In this document: one piece after another, positions 51,151 through 60,623 of the stretch
Numbering within the stretch: position 1 is the first letter of the stretch
Layout: each line of letters starts with the position of its first letter
Assembly: GCF_004362395.1 (NCBI RefSeq)
Contig: NZ_SNWE01000003.1
Location: forward strand, 168,558 to 232,557
Source of the DNA: Salegentibacter sp. 24
GTDB lineage: Bacteria > Bacteroidota > Bacteroidia > Flavobacteriales > Flavobacteriaceae
Reading direction: 5' to 3'
Length of the DNA stretch: 64,000 nucleotides
The notes under the pieces: model-generated
Database searches by the model: none
What the model saw: only the letters and a program-made list of their open reading frames with translations
Told to the model about the DNA's origin: nothing
Translations under genes and position numbers: made by a program

Positions 51151-52158
51151 ATGAAAGTTAAGATCACCTCATTACTTATTGTATTTCTTTGTCTTCTAGC
51201 TTGTAAAAAAAATAAGGAAAAATCAGATTCTAAAACGGAATCCTATGAAAACAAGGAGACCAGCATTATTAAAAATCCTATACACGATGGATATTACGCA
51301 GACCCCTCTATTATAAAAGAAGACGATACTTATTATATCTACGCGACTATTGATCCATGGGGGGGAAACAAACTAGCCGTGCTGGAAACCCGGGATTTTA
51401 AAAATTTCAAAACGCATAAGCTCAACTGGCCTACAAAAGAAGCCTGTACCTCTCCTACTTCCAAAGAAGCAATGGTTTGGGCACCCGGAGTAACTCGGGC
51501 TAAAAATGGAAAGTATTACATGTATATATCCGTTGGAAGTGAAATTTGGGTCGGAGTAAGTGAAAAACCTCTCGGACCTTGGAAAAATGCGAAGAAGGAC
51601 GGGAGTCCCCTGATAAAAAGTACACTTTATCCAGATTACCATATGATAGACGCGCATTGTTTTATAGACAGTGACGGCCAGGCCTATTTATATTGGGGTT
51701 CCGGGTGGAATTGGGAAAATGGCCGTTGTTATGGGGTAAAGCTGAAAGACGATATGGTTAGTTTTGAGGGAGAAATTAAAAACATTACTCCACCTAATTA
51801 TTTTGAAGCTCCATATATGATCAAAAAAGAAAATAAATATTACCTGATGTATTCCGACGGTAAGGCTATAGATTCTACTTATAAGATTAGGTACGCCGTT
51901 GGTGACAATCCCTTCGGACCATTTGAAGAAGGAAGCAACAGTCCCATCGCAACAAGCAATGCTGAAAAAGGAATCTATGGGCCAGGTCATCATTCGGCAT
52001 TCAAAGAAAATCAACAGTATTACATTTTATATCACCAGATATTTCCCCAGGAAAAAGATTACGTGCTACGACAACTGCGAATAGATAGTTTAAATTTCAC
52101 TAAAGAGGGCCAGATAAAAGATATCAATTTTAGAGGTATAAAAACTTTTATTGAGTAA
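51151..52158 (+). CDS. GH43 glycosidase 1, lipoprotein
   Basis: 335 residues; lipobox LLAC. Five-bladed propeller with the complete catalytic set: base Asp51 (YADPSI), pKa-modulating Asp167 (MIDAHCF) and acid Glu219 (YFEAPYM). GPGHHSAF and YILYHQ complete the usual GH43 pattern. Members act as alpha-L-arabinofuranosidases, beta-xylosidases or beta-1,3-galactosidases; the subfamily cannot be decided by eye. Close spacing (5 bp) to the GH105 gene indicates one operon. Confidence 0.9.
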   Translation: MKVKITSLLIVFLCLLACKKNKEKSDSKTESYENKETSIIKNPIHDGYYADPSIIKEDDTYYIYATIDPWGGNKLAVLETRDFKNFKTHKLNWPTKEACTSPTSKEAMVWAPGVTRAKNGKYYMYISVGSEIWVGVSEKPLGPWKNAKKDGSPLIKSTLYPDYHMIDAHCFIDSDGQAYLYWGSGWNWENGRCYGVKLKDDMVSFEGEIKNITPPNYFEAPYMIKKENKYYLMYSDGKAIDSTYKIRYAVGDNPFGPFEEGSNSPIATSNAEKGIYGPGHHSAFKENQQYYILYHQIFPQEKDYVLRQLRIDSLNFTKEGQIKDINFRGIKTFIE

Positions 52159-52190
52159 TTTGAAATGATAATAACAAAAACCATTTAGTT

Positions 52191-52994
52191 TTGAAATCCA
52201 AAATTTCACTTCTTCTGCTTAGTCTTTCCCTAAGCCTATCATCCTGTAAGCTTATCAAAGAAAAGAAAGAAGATTCAAACGAGCCGCGGGAATGGATAAG
52301 TCTTTTTAACGGGAAAAACCTGGAGAACTGGACTGTAAAAGTCCATGGACACGAAACTGGAGATAATTATGCCAAAACCTTTCGGGTAGTAGATAGTGTA
52401 ATTCAGGTGAATTATGATGATTATACTGAATTCAACGAACGTTACGCCCATCTATTCTACAAAGAACCTTTTTCCTCCTATCATCTAAAATTTAAATACC
52501 GTTTTACCCCGCAGTGGATGGAAGATGCTCCTTCATATACTTATCGCAATAGTGGTGTAATGTTCCATTCCCAGCCTCCGGAAACTATTCTAAAAGATCA
52601 GGATTGGCCAATTTCGGTGGAATTCCAAATGCTCGCCCAGAAAGATGAGAACGAAGCCAGGCCTACGGGAAATATGTGCTCGCCCGGCACAGAAGTGTAC
52701 TATCAAAGTGAAATGGACCCAAGGCACTGTATAAACTCATCCTCTAAAACCTATAACTGGAATCAGTGGGTGAATGCTGAGTTAATCGTTTACAGCGATT
52801 CCCTGGTGATCCATAAAATTAACGGAAAGAAAGTGCTGGAATATACCAAACCACAAATTGGTGGAGGAGTCGCAAATGGATACGACCCTAAAATAAAAAT
52901 TGATGGAAAACCATTAACCAGTGGTTATATAGGCCTACAGGCCGAAGGTCAGGGCGTGGAGTTTAGTGATATTATGATAAAAAATCTGGATTAG
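52191..52994 (+). CDS. DUF1080 (3-keto-disaccharide hydrolase-type) lipoprotein
   Basis: 267 residues. It uses a TTG start at 52191: the nearby upstream ATG runs into a stop, and TTG opens a clean lipoprotein signal (MKSKISLLLLSLSLSLSSC). DUF1080 features are WISLFNGKNLENWTVKVHGHETGDN, FSSYHLKFKYRF, RNSGVMFHSQPPE, SVEFQMLAQ, TGNMCSPGT and SGYIGLQAEGQGVEFSDIMIKNL. This is the standard single-domain form, unlike the PA14-fused one at 11281-13134. DUF1080 in a PUL suggests keto-sugar chemistry or simply glycan binding. Confidence 0.85.
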   Translation: MKSKISLLLLSLSLSLSSCKLIKEKKEDSNEPREWISLFNGKNLENWTVKVHGHETGDNYAKTFRVVDSVIQVNYDDYTEFNERYAHLFYKEPFSSYHLKFKYRFTPQWMEDAPSYTYRNSGVMFHSQPPETILKDQDWPISVEFQMLAQKDENEARPTGNMCSPGTEVYYQSEMDPRHCINSSSKTYNWNQWVNAELIVYSDSLVIHKINGKKVLEYTKPQIGGGVANGYDPKIKIDGKPLTSGYIGLQAEGQGVEFSDIMIKNLD

Positions 52995-53101
52995 CCCATC
53001 TTTTATTTTACTTCAAGCAAATACCTTCCGCTCCAAACAAATTTAAAAGATTGGTTAAATAAGTGAATTGTAAAAATTTAATGTTTTAAACTAAAATTAC
53101 A

Positions 53102-54106
53102 ATGATTAAAAACAAATGCATTTTAGCACTGGTTTTGGTTATATCCGTCATTTGCTCGGGTCACTCCCAGGAAGATAAAAATGACATACAAAGCAATACT
53201 CCGTTGGATTCGATTCGGCTAAGTGATCCTTTTATCCTGGCAGATGAAAACTTCTCAACTTATTATATGACGGGTACCGGAGGAAAGCTATGGAAAAGTA
53301 AAGATTTGAAGTACTGGACTGGACCCTTTGACATCGTACAGCATGACCCTGATTCATGGATGGGAAAAAATCCTATGATATGGGCCGCAGAAATACACAA
53401 GTACAAAGACAACTATTATTATTTTGCCACCTTTACGAACAGAAACAAAAAAATAGATACGGTTAATGGAAATGTTATCGAAAGGCGGGCGAGCCATGTG
53501 CTTGTTAGTGACAGGCCTGAGGGTCCTTATGTCCCCATGGAAGACCCTACATATCTGCCTCCGGACAAACCTACATTAGACGGAACTTTGTGGGTAAATA
53601 AGCAAGGTACACCTTATATGATTTATTGTCATGAATGGTTACAAAATCTGAATGGAACTATGGAAAAAATAGAATTAAAACCAGATTTAAGCGGCTCTGT
53701 GGGAAAAGGAAAAATTCTTTTTAAGGCTAGCGATTCCCCATGGAGCAAAGAGTATAGTGAAACTGGTGAGATTGTTCCAAATAAGGTAACTGATGGACCC
53801 TGGTTATTTCGGACACAAACCGGAAAACTTGGAATGTTATGGACAAGCTGGGTATTCGATAATTACGTTCAGGGTGTGGCTTATTCGAAAAGTGGCACCC
53901 TTGACGGCCCCTGGATACAAGAAGAAGACCCGATTACACCACCCAATTATGGGCACGGAATGCTTTTCCGTACCTTTAATGGAAAGCTTCTAATGTCACT
54001 TCACAGTCATCGAGCAGATGAAAATGGAAATTTTATTCGTATCCCACAACTATTGGAGGTCGATGATTCTGGAGATAAAATTATTGTAGGAAAAGCTTTC
54101 TATTAA
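53102..54106 (+). CDS. GH43-like glycosidase 2, acid residue replaced by Asp
   Basis: 334 residues with a signal peptide (ending CSGHSQ). Propeller with SDPFIL (Asp42), TLDGTLWV (Asp160) and, at the place of the usual catalytic Glu, VTDGPWLF (Asp231). WAAEIHKYKDNYYYFATF and YGHGMLFRTFNGKLLMSLHSH fit a Bacteroidota GH43 subgroup in which, as far as I recall, the Asp form is common. Activity is therefore uncertain; arabinanase-type annotation is usual. Last plus-strand gene of the main PUL, convergent with the next gene 40 bp away. Confidence 0.82.
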   Translation: MIKNKCILALVLVISVICSGHSQEDKNDIQSNTPLDSIRLSDPFILADENFSTYYMTGTGGKLWKSKDLKYWTGPFDIVQHDPDSWMGKNPMIWAAEIHKYKDNYYYFATFTNRNKKIDTVNGNVIERRASHVLVSDRPEGPYVPMEDPTYLPPDKPTLDGTLWVNKQGTPYMIYCHEWLQNLNGTMEKIELKPDLSGSVGKGKILFKASDSPWSKEYSETGEIVPNKVTDGPWLFRTQTGKLGMLWTSWVFDNYVQGVAYSKSGTLDGPWIQEEDPITPPNYGHGMLFRTFNGKLLMSLHSHRADENGNFIRIPQLLEVDDSGDKIIVGKAFY

Positions 54107-54146
54107 AGGTTAACAGTTTAGCCGCTATTTAATTATCGAATTTTTT

Positions 54147-55199
54147 TTAACTTCCATCTGGGGTTGTAGAGGTCATTTCATTGTCGCCCTTTTCCTGTCC
54201 AAAATAAGGCATTCCGTTTTCAGTCCATTTAAGTACTCTGGCACGCGTATGACGATTGGGATCGTATAGAGGTTCTCCTTCAATATTCTTATAATCCCGG
54301 GCGTGATATATCATGACGTCTGTTTGGCCATCGTCTGTCTTGGTAAAACTATTATGGCCTGGTCCATAACGATCTAGTTCCGGATTGCTATAAAATACAG
54401 GTTCAGGTAATTTATTCCATGAATCAGGATCGAGAAGATCGGCTTCTTTATCCGCCCAAAGTAAACCTATTGCATAATTGGAATCGGTGGCGCTAGCCGA
54501 GAATGTTACAAATACTTTTCCGTTACGAATAAGTACAGCAGGTCCCTCATTTACCCTGTGGCCCTGTATTTCCCATTCATAGATAGGCTGTGAAATTACA
54601 ACCTGCTTATCAGCAAGGCTTGTAGGACTAGTCATTTCAGCAATATAAAGACCCGTGTTTATAATCGTATCTGAAGCTCTATCTGTCCAGATCATATAGC
54701 GCTGGCCATCAAGCTCAAAGGTAGTTGCATCCAAAGAAAAGTCATCTCTATTACTAACAATCTGTCCTTCTTCTTTCCATTCTCCTTTAGTAGGATCTTC
54801 TGAAGAATTAGATAAGGCATACATTCTTATATTCCATTTTTCTTCGGCTGAACCTGCTGCAAAATAAACATACCATTTCCCATCTATCCGATGCAGTTCA
54901 GGAGCCCAAATATGATTCCCCATGGGTCCCTTCTCATGTTTACGCCATATCACCACTGGTGTCGCTTCTTTTATCCCATTAATGGTCTTTGCTTTACGAA
55001 TCTCGATACGGTCATATTGTGGTACTGTAGCAATAAAATAATAATTTCCATCATCAGCCTTGGTGACAAAGGGATCAGCTCTCTGCACGGCTATCGGATT
55101 ATCAAATTCAATCTCTTTAATTTCCTGGGCACTAAGGTTGAACCCTAAGAAAATCATCGTCAATCCAAAAAAAAGTTTTAAAATTTTATTTATCATCAA
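54147..55199 (-). CDS. GH43 alpha-L-arabinofuranosidase-type enzyme
   Basis: 350 residues with signal peptide (ending LSAQ). Catalytic set visible: base in QRADPFV, middle Asp in SLDATTF, acid Glu in RVNEGPAVL. IWAPELHRIDGKWYVYFAAG, RYGPGHNSFT and MIYHARDY are typical of secreted exo-acting alpha-L-arabinofuranosidases of GH43. It lies 26 bp downstream of the tandem GH43 gene in a two-gene operon and is convergent with the main PUL. Substrate probably arabinan or arabinosyl side chains. Confidence 0.88.
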   Translation of the reverse strand: MMINKILKLFFGLTMIFLGFNLSAQEIKEIEFDNPIAVQRADPFVTKADDGNYYFIATVPQYDRIEIRKAKTINGIKEATPVVIWRKHEKGPMGNHIWAPELHRIDGKWYVYFAAGSAEEKWNIRMYALSNSSEDPTKGEWKEEGQIVSNRDDFSLDATTFELDGQRYMIWTDRASDTIINTGLYIAEMTSPTSLADKQVVISQPIYEWEIQGHRVNEGPAVLIRNGKVFVTFSASATDSNYAIGLLWADKEADLLDPDSWNKLPEPVFYSNPELDRYGPGHNSFTKTDDGQTDVMIYHARDYKNIEGEPLYDPNRHTRARVLKWTENGMPYFGQEKGDNEMTSTTPDGS

Positions 55200-55225
55200 T
55201 CTATTAGCGTTTTAAATCTTGAATA

Positions 55226-57382
55226 TTAAATTGGGTCAATGCCCTTCAGGCTAGGCTGGACCTGTATAATTTCTCCATTATCACCAAATTTGAGTTTATC
55301 AATGCTCACTTCCCTGTGAAACCCGGCAGCTTCACCCATTGCTTTCCCTTTTGGACGGGTAAACCGATGATAGATAATGTACCAATCATCAGTTCTTGGG
55401 ATATTCAGTACCGAATTATGCCCGGTAGCGTATATCTCCTGTGCCTCATCTTTTTGAATTACCAAATTATCTTCCGGGATATTCAGTGGCCCCAGGGGTG
55501 ATGCTGCTGTGGCATACCTCACCCTGTAATTAGGGCTCCTGGTATCATTTTCAGACCACAAAAAGTAATAAGTACCATTCCTGAAAAATACTTCGACCCC
55601 TTCCCTAAAAGTTGCATCAGGAGTCATTACCTTAATGCTTCCTTCTTTCAGAGAGATCATATCTTCATTGAGTTCGGCTACAGCCATATAACCGTTCCCC
55701 CAGTAAAGGTAACTTTTTCCGGTCTGAGGGTCGGTAAAAACATCAGGATCAATTTCCTGACCGCCCTCCACTCCTTCTGGTTTAAAATCAATTAAGGGCT
55801 TTCCCGAGTCCTCAAATGGGCCGGTTGGATGATCAGAAACAGCTACTCCAATCTTTTGGGCTGCGGTAAAATAATAGAAGTATTTATACACTCCATTTAT
55901 TTCTTTTTCAGCAATCGTAGGTGCCCAGGCATTTCTGCTGGTCCAGCTTACATCTTTTTCCAGATCCAGGATCACTCCTTCATCCTTCCAGTTTACGAGA
56001 TCCTCAGATGAAAATGTTTTAAAATAAGTCCCGGACCAGCCAGTAAATCCATCACTAGTAGGATATAGATAATACTTGCCCGTTTTGTTTGAATAGAGGA
56101 TTTCAGGATCGGCGTAATACCCTTCAAGCACAGGATTATTAGCAAGCTCTACATTTACAGAATAAATTTTTTCTTTTCCCTCAGGGAGTGTTACTGTATA
56201 TTTTACGGGCCCCTCTTGAAAGTTCTGAGGTCCTTTAGGAAGAATTGTACTCCCAGGAAACAGTTCGAAGTCAGGATTAAAAGCTGTTAGATCTGTGCCC
56301 TCTTTGACCGGGAGATAAATTTTTTGTTCTTCATCTTTCACTATATTATTCGACTTTATTTCTTGCGCATTCGCAGATAGAATTCCAGGAAGATCATCAG
56401 AAGGAAAAGCATCCAAAAGTCGCTGCGTTTCTTCCTTGGTAATTGGAATTACGGAGCCATGACGTGGATGAAAGTTCATAGATATTTGTTGATCTACTAC
56501 TTCAAAATTCTTAAGATCGGTACTTTCCGTGAATTGATAAGAACCCTCCATATATACGTCGTACATCAGTATATATTTATCAGAACCAACCAGCTTAAAA
56601 ACACCAGATCCTTCAACGGCTTCGTCCGTTTGATCTACATAACCTGCTAAAGGTTCATAACCCGAGGTAAGACTATCAGAAACGGCCACTTTTATCCCTT
56701 TATCCTCCTCCCCTTCAGTTTTATAAAACAGATGGAATTTCCCATCCTTTTTTATAATATCACCATCTATGGAAGCCATTTTATTTGGATTATAAAATAA
56801 TTGTTCAGGGGCTGCTTCAAAAGCCGTAAAATCTTCATTGGCGTAGGCATAATATATTTTGTCATAGCTTCCTGGTTGAAGCATCGAAAAGTAAACCAGA
56901 TATTTATCTTTTTGATCATCATAGATAACTTGCGGAGCCCAAACTCGGTTTACATCAGCAAAATTCTCGGGAAATGTGCTCGGAATATCAATAACGGTAG
57001 ATTCCCATTTCACCAGATCCTTTGATTTAAGCAGAACCATCGCCGTATTGTTCCATCCCATTTCAGGAACATACAAATCTGTTAAAACCATATAAAAACT
57101 TCCATCTTCTCCACGCAATATATGAGGATCCCGAACTCCACCAGAAGTACTTATAGCCTCTGACTTCAAAATAGGCTCATTATTATTGAGGGCATAAAAA
57201 TTATAGCCATCAGGACTTAATGCATAATGAACCGCCTCTTCTCCAGGTCCATTTCCGGTAAAATAAGCGAATAAATAATTGGAAAATTCTTTTTCAGGCT
57301 CCGAAGAAGCGCAGGAGAACATCATAAAAACCAAACTGAAGAATCCTAACCTTTTTAATTTAAACCAATTATTATTTTGCAT
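55226..57382 (-). CDS. Tandem double-domain GH43 lipoprotein
   Basis: 718 residues from ATG at 57382, chosen over an upstream TTG because it gives a lipoprotein signal with lipobox MFSC. Two separate GH43 propellers are present. N-terminal (about 25-330): GVRDPHIL, SIDGDII, VEGSGVF. C-terminal (about 425-715): YYADPEIL, EIDPDVF, FREGVEVF, ATGHNSV, YIIYHRF. Both triads look complete, so both halves may be active, possibly with different specificity. A linker near 335-420 has an immunoglobulin-like look. Upstream lies a degenerate region and the second SusC-SusD. Confidence 0.9.
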   Translation of the reverse strand: MQNNNWFKLKRLGFFSLVFMMFSCASSEPEKEFSNYLFAYFTGNGPGEEAVHYALSPDGYNFYALNNNEPILKSEAISTSGGVRDPHILRGEDGSFYMVLTDLYVPEMGWNNTAMVLLKSKDLVKWESTVIDIPSTFPENFADVNRVWAPQVIYDDQKDKYLVYFSMLQPGSYDKIYYAYANEDFTAFEAAPEQLFYNPNKMASIDGDIIKKDGKFHLFYKTEGEEDKGIKVAVSDSLTSGYEPLAGYVDQTDEAVEGSGVFKLVGSDKYILMYDVYMEGSYQFTESTDLKNFEVVDQQISMNFHPRHGSVIPITKEETQRLLDAFPSDDLPGILSANAQEIKSNNIVKDEEQKIYLPVKEGTDLTAFNPDFELFPGSTILPKGPQNFQEGPVKYTVTLPEGKEKIYSVNVELANNPVLEGYYADPEILYSNKTGKYYLYPTSDGFTGWSGTYFKTFSSEDLVNWKDEGVILDLEKDVSWTSRNAWAPTIAEKEINGVYKYFYYFTAAQKIGVAVSDHPTGPFEDSGKPLIDFKPEGVEGGQEIDPDVFTDPQTGKSYLYWGNGYMAVAELNEDMISLKEGSIKVMTPDATFREGVEVFFRNGTYYFLWSENDTRSPNYRVRYATAASPLGPLNIPEDNLVIQKDEAQEIYATGHNSVLNIPRTDDWYIIYHRFTRPKGKAMGEAAGFHREVSIDKLKFGDNGEIIQVQPSLKGIDPI

Positions 57383-58074
57383 CTTAATTAAATTATAAAT
57401 TTTGTCCAATTTAAAGATTTATTTTTAATTGTATAATTTACATTTAATTTTTTTTATTCGTAGTCGTACTAGGGCTAAAATCTTCCCATATTAAGTTCAC
57501 TTTAATTAATTTTAGGAGCACCCCATCTCTTTAAATTTTCTCACAGCTTTACTTTATGAAAACATTGATACGAATCATACATATAATAAAGAATAGTATC
57601 ATTTTATTAAAACAGGGAATATCATACTTCTATTTTATTCAAAATTTTGTTCTAAGATAATTGCCCCCAAGATCTAGTAAATCCAAGGAATAGTTCATAT
57701 CAACTATTTTCAGAGTCACAAAATTCCTTCTTTATAAAAAGATAAGTTTTGCTATCATCGAACTCTTTACTATAATGATAAAAAAAATCCACTATATTAT
57801 ATAAGCGCAGGAAATAGAATATGACGGATTAAGAATTACAAGACTTTCAAAATTTCTGTTGCTAGATCGCCAAAAAGTTGGAAAAATACACGGCATTGAG
57901 AAGCTTAACTCATTGGCCACAGCACCCTTAAAATTCTAAATGCTCGTAATATAGCCACCACTCACCGATCTAAATTTCTACATTTGTTTTTGCGCCCAGA
58001 TATTATTTACAGAGGCTAGAAAAACGAAAGAATTCAGGTAGCTTCTAAAAGATAAAAATTTCAAAATATTAAAC
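57383..58074. other. AT-rich intergenic stretch, no gene recognised
   Basis: About 690 bp between the tandem GH43 start and the GH28 remnant. All frames are broken by stops. No domain, RNA or repeat could be recognised; it may contain decayed coding sequence that I cannot identify. The GH43 promoter must lie here, but no exact TAnnTTTG was found close to the start. Confidence 0.4.
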
Positions 58075-58694
58075 CTACGGGTTTACATATACCTCATCTG
58101 GAAATTCTATCCCTGAGGTATGGTGGAGTTCTACACGTGAATTATCTAAGGTTTTAATTGTTACATCTTCGAGATTCCAATTTCGACTATATGAAATCTG
58201 ACCAGCTGTTTCAGCCTCAATACTTACACTGTTTAGAAAAAAATTATTAATATAGGATTCTTCCAATCCATTGACATTTATTGCTCTTTCCGCTCCTTTC
58301 ACCTTTATATCTGAAAGATAAATGTTCTTAAAAGTGGGGATTCCTTTCGACCTGGGTTCTAATTTCTTTAGAAGAATTCGCCATCGATGGAACAGAATCT
58401 ATATCATATTCCTTAGGAGATTTCGTATAGCTGTAGCTTGGATTCCAGATCATGGAAACTTCTATAAAAGTTTTAACACTATCCATTTCAATATCCTGCA
58501 AGTATATTTCCTCCAAGGTACCTCCCCTAGTCATAGCGGATTTATATTCAATCAGTTTGAAGTTCCTTTGTCTTTGACATTAGAAACAAACACATGTCGG
58601 ATATCACCCAAAGTCTCACTTTCTATTGTAAATAGACCGGCGACTTTACAAGCAATGCTATTGATGGAATAGTATTGCTTGTAAAGTCGCCGGT
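58075..58694 (-). pseudogene. GH28 polygalacturonase-family C-terminal remnant, multiply frameshifted
   Basis: Three consecutive minus-strand segments in different frames join into one GH28 C-terminus. First is IACKVAGLFTIESETLGDIRHVFVSNVKDKGTS (58656 down). Then after a shift comes KSAMTRGGTLEEIYLQDIEMDSV with SMIWNPSYSYTKSPKEYDID. After another shift comes GIPTFKNIYLSDIKVKGAERAINVNGLEESYINNFF through to a stop at 58075. The catalytic Asp region and everything before it are missing. It lies downstream of the second SusC-SusD, so that locus once included a pectin- or rhamnogalacturonan-active enzyme. Confidence 0.8.
58636..58694. repeat. 59-bp near-perfect inverted repeat (fold-back hairpin)
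   Basis: A 21-bp left arm (58636-58656) is the exact reverse complement of 58674-58694. After one mismatch, five further base pairs (58658-58662 with 58668-58672) leave a 5-nt loop, GATGG. The left arm is GH28 coding sequence (IACKVAG), so the right arm looks like an inverted copy made at a break or replication fork. It has no T-run and is unlikely to be a terminator. Confidence 0.85.
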
Positions 58695-59083
58695 ATTGTA
58701 AAGAGAGAAAAATATCAAAATAAATTAATAAATTGTAAAAAACGCCAAAACTGACAGCCCAGGCCAACTCGCTCACCCCAAATATTCCAGAATTCAGAGA
58801 AGCTGCTAACACTGAATTGTCATAGACCTTTTTTTAAATTAAAACTCTTTTTTGGAAACTCAAGTTATAGTTCAATTTTTCATTGCTGGAATCGCTATAT
58901 CCTACTGAAAAGCTTCAGCAATTCCTAATCAGTATATTTTCCATTTTAAAGTAACAAATATCCTTTCGCTGAGAGAAAACCATCAAAATATTATCTGATA
59001 GAAATTCCAAAAAGAATTCATCAAAACCCTGCTAACGAATTGCCCTTAAATAATGAGGAATCAGGAATTTTTCTTTAAGACCC
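58695..59083. other. Intergenic stretch, no gene recognised
   Basis: AT-rich. An 86-codon minus frame (to 58812) fuses the GH28 remnant to an unrecognised hydrophobic stretch (SGIFGVSELAWAVSFGVFY) across the hairpin. I see no intact gene; it may be further decayed sequence. Confidence 0.4.
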
Positions 59084-59087
59084 ACAA

Positions 59088-59118
59088 TAAAAAAAACCTT
59101 CCCGGTACGGAAAGGCTT
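59088..59118 (-). terminator. Rho-independent terminator after SusD 2
   Basis: On the minus strand CCTTTCC pairs with GGGAAGG (one wobble) around a short loop, followed directly by eight T. It lies about 30 bp after the SusD 2 stop and should end the susC2-susD2 transcript before the GH28 remnant. Confidence 0.75.
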
Positions 59119-59148
59119 TTAATAAACAATGATATTTTAATTCTCTTA

Positions 59149-60612
59149 TTAGTAACCAGGATTTTGATCTTCTGGCCCGATATTATTGTTTGAGCTAATT
59201 TCGGTTTCCGGAATAGGAAATACTTCGTGGATACCTTCTTGAAATCCAAAAGGAGCTAAGAACTCTGCAGCTCTACCCCACCGTACGAGGTCTGGAAAAC
59301 GCACTTGTTCTCCAGCTAATTCTACCTTTCGCTCGTGAACAATAGCTTCAAATACTTCTTCCTTTGCCATTCCTGTTTCAAGTAAAGGCATATCTACCCG
59401 ATCTCTTACTTCATTAATATAGCCAATTGCAGCATTCTGATCTCCCAGCTGGTTAGCAGCTTCGGCCATCATTAAAAGCACATCTGCATATCTTATAATT
59501 CTCATATTAATACCAGAGGTAAGATCCTCATTGGGTTCTTTGTAATAGTTCTGATATTTTCTCCATCCTGCAGGACGGTCCAGACTAATTTCTTCTATTA
59601 GGCCACCTGCATATTCATCCCCCACTTCATAAAAGGATTTTTCATACCGTGGATCTCCATCTTCAAATTCATTTCTCAAATCATCTGATGGATATACATT
59701 AAACCAATCAAACATTCCGTAATCCTGTCCACGCAGAGATACCTCATTAGGCCCGGCTCCGGTTACGCTGGACCACCAAAATTCACTATTTCCCATATCA
59801 TCATCAAATGATACTTCAAATATCGATTCAGGACCATGTTCAGTCTCTTCTTTAAAATTATCGAAATAATCATCTTCCAAAGAATACAAGCCGTAGATGT
59901 TTTCAAAAGCATTTAATGCTTCTTCATAATTTTCTCTGTATAAGTGAACTTTACCTAGCAAGGCATAAGCAGCACCACGGGTTGCACGACCTGCTTGTTC
60001 GGTCGCCTTTGGTAAAAGAACAGTGGAAGCATCTTCTAAATCCTGGATTATTTGCGCATAAACATCTTCTGCAGGGGCTCTTGGGAAACCGTCTCCATCT
60101 TCAGGAATTTCGGTTATCAATGGTACATCTCCAAATCTGGTTACCAGATGAAAATAATACAGAGCTCGTAAAAATTTTGCTTCCCCTACGTACTTATCTT
60201 TCATTTCCTGAGAAACAACTGAAGTTGGTATTTCACTAATCTTCTCCTGATTTCCAATTACGAAGTTCGCTTTGTTTATTCCTCTATAGAAACTATCCCA
60301 GTAATTGGTTATTAAACTTGAACTAGCATCAAAGGAGAAGTTCAAAAAGATTCGTTTGTCTGCCTCCAATTGGGGATTGCCCAGGTTTTCATGAGCCATA
60401 TTATCAAACATATAGAATAAATTTCGGCTATAGGTACCAATTGTTTGAAGGTTGGCATATACGGCATTTACCGAAGAACGAAGTTGCGCTTCATTTTCAA
60501 AAAAGGTTTCTGGAGACAACTCCGTTGGATTTGTAAGCTCCAAGTCGTCTTCACAAGAGCTCAGCAAAGCAAAGCTCATTAATAAAACGATATATATTTT
60601 TTTTCTTATCAT
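59149..60612 (-). CDS. SusD-like glycan-binding lipoprotein 2
   Basis: 487 residues. Lipobox LLSSC, then ELTNPTELSPETFFENEAQLRSSVNAVYANL, VGEAKFLRALYYFHLVTRFGDVPLI, ADVLLMMAEAANQLGD, INEVRDRVDMP and VHERKVELAGEQVRFPDLVRWGRA, ending in EDQNPGY. This is a standard RagB/SusD protein, shorter than SusD 1. It pairs with SusC 2, whose stop is 11 bp upstream. Its glycan is unknown; the GH28 and GH43 genes alongside suggest pectic material. Confidence 0.96.
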   Translation of the reverse strand: MIRKKIYIVLLMSFALLSSCEDDLELTNPTELSPETFFENEAQLRSSVNAVYANLQTIGTYSRNLFYMFDNMAHENLGNPQLEADKRIFLNFSFDASSSLITNYWDSFYRGINKANFVIGNQEKISEIPTSVVSQEMKDKYVGEAKFLRALYYFHLVTRFGDVPLITEIPEDGDGFPRAPAEDVYAQIIQDLEDASTVLLPKATEQAGRATRGAAYALLGKVHLYRENYEEALNAFENIYGLYSLEDDYFDNFKEETEHGPESIFEVSFDDDMGNSEFWWSSVTGAGPNEVSLRGQDYGMFDWFNVYPSDDLRNEFEDGDPRYEKSFYEVGDEYAGGLIEEISLDRPAGWRKYQNYYKEPNEDLTSGINMRIIRYADVLLMMAEAANQLGDQNAAIGYINEVRDRVDMPLLETGMAKEEVFEAIVHERKVELAGEQVRFPDLVRWGRAAEFLAPFGFQEGIHEVFPIPETEISSNNNIGPEDQNPGY

Positions 60613-60623
60613 AAGTTTTTCTT

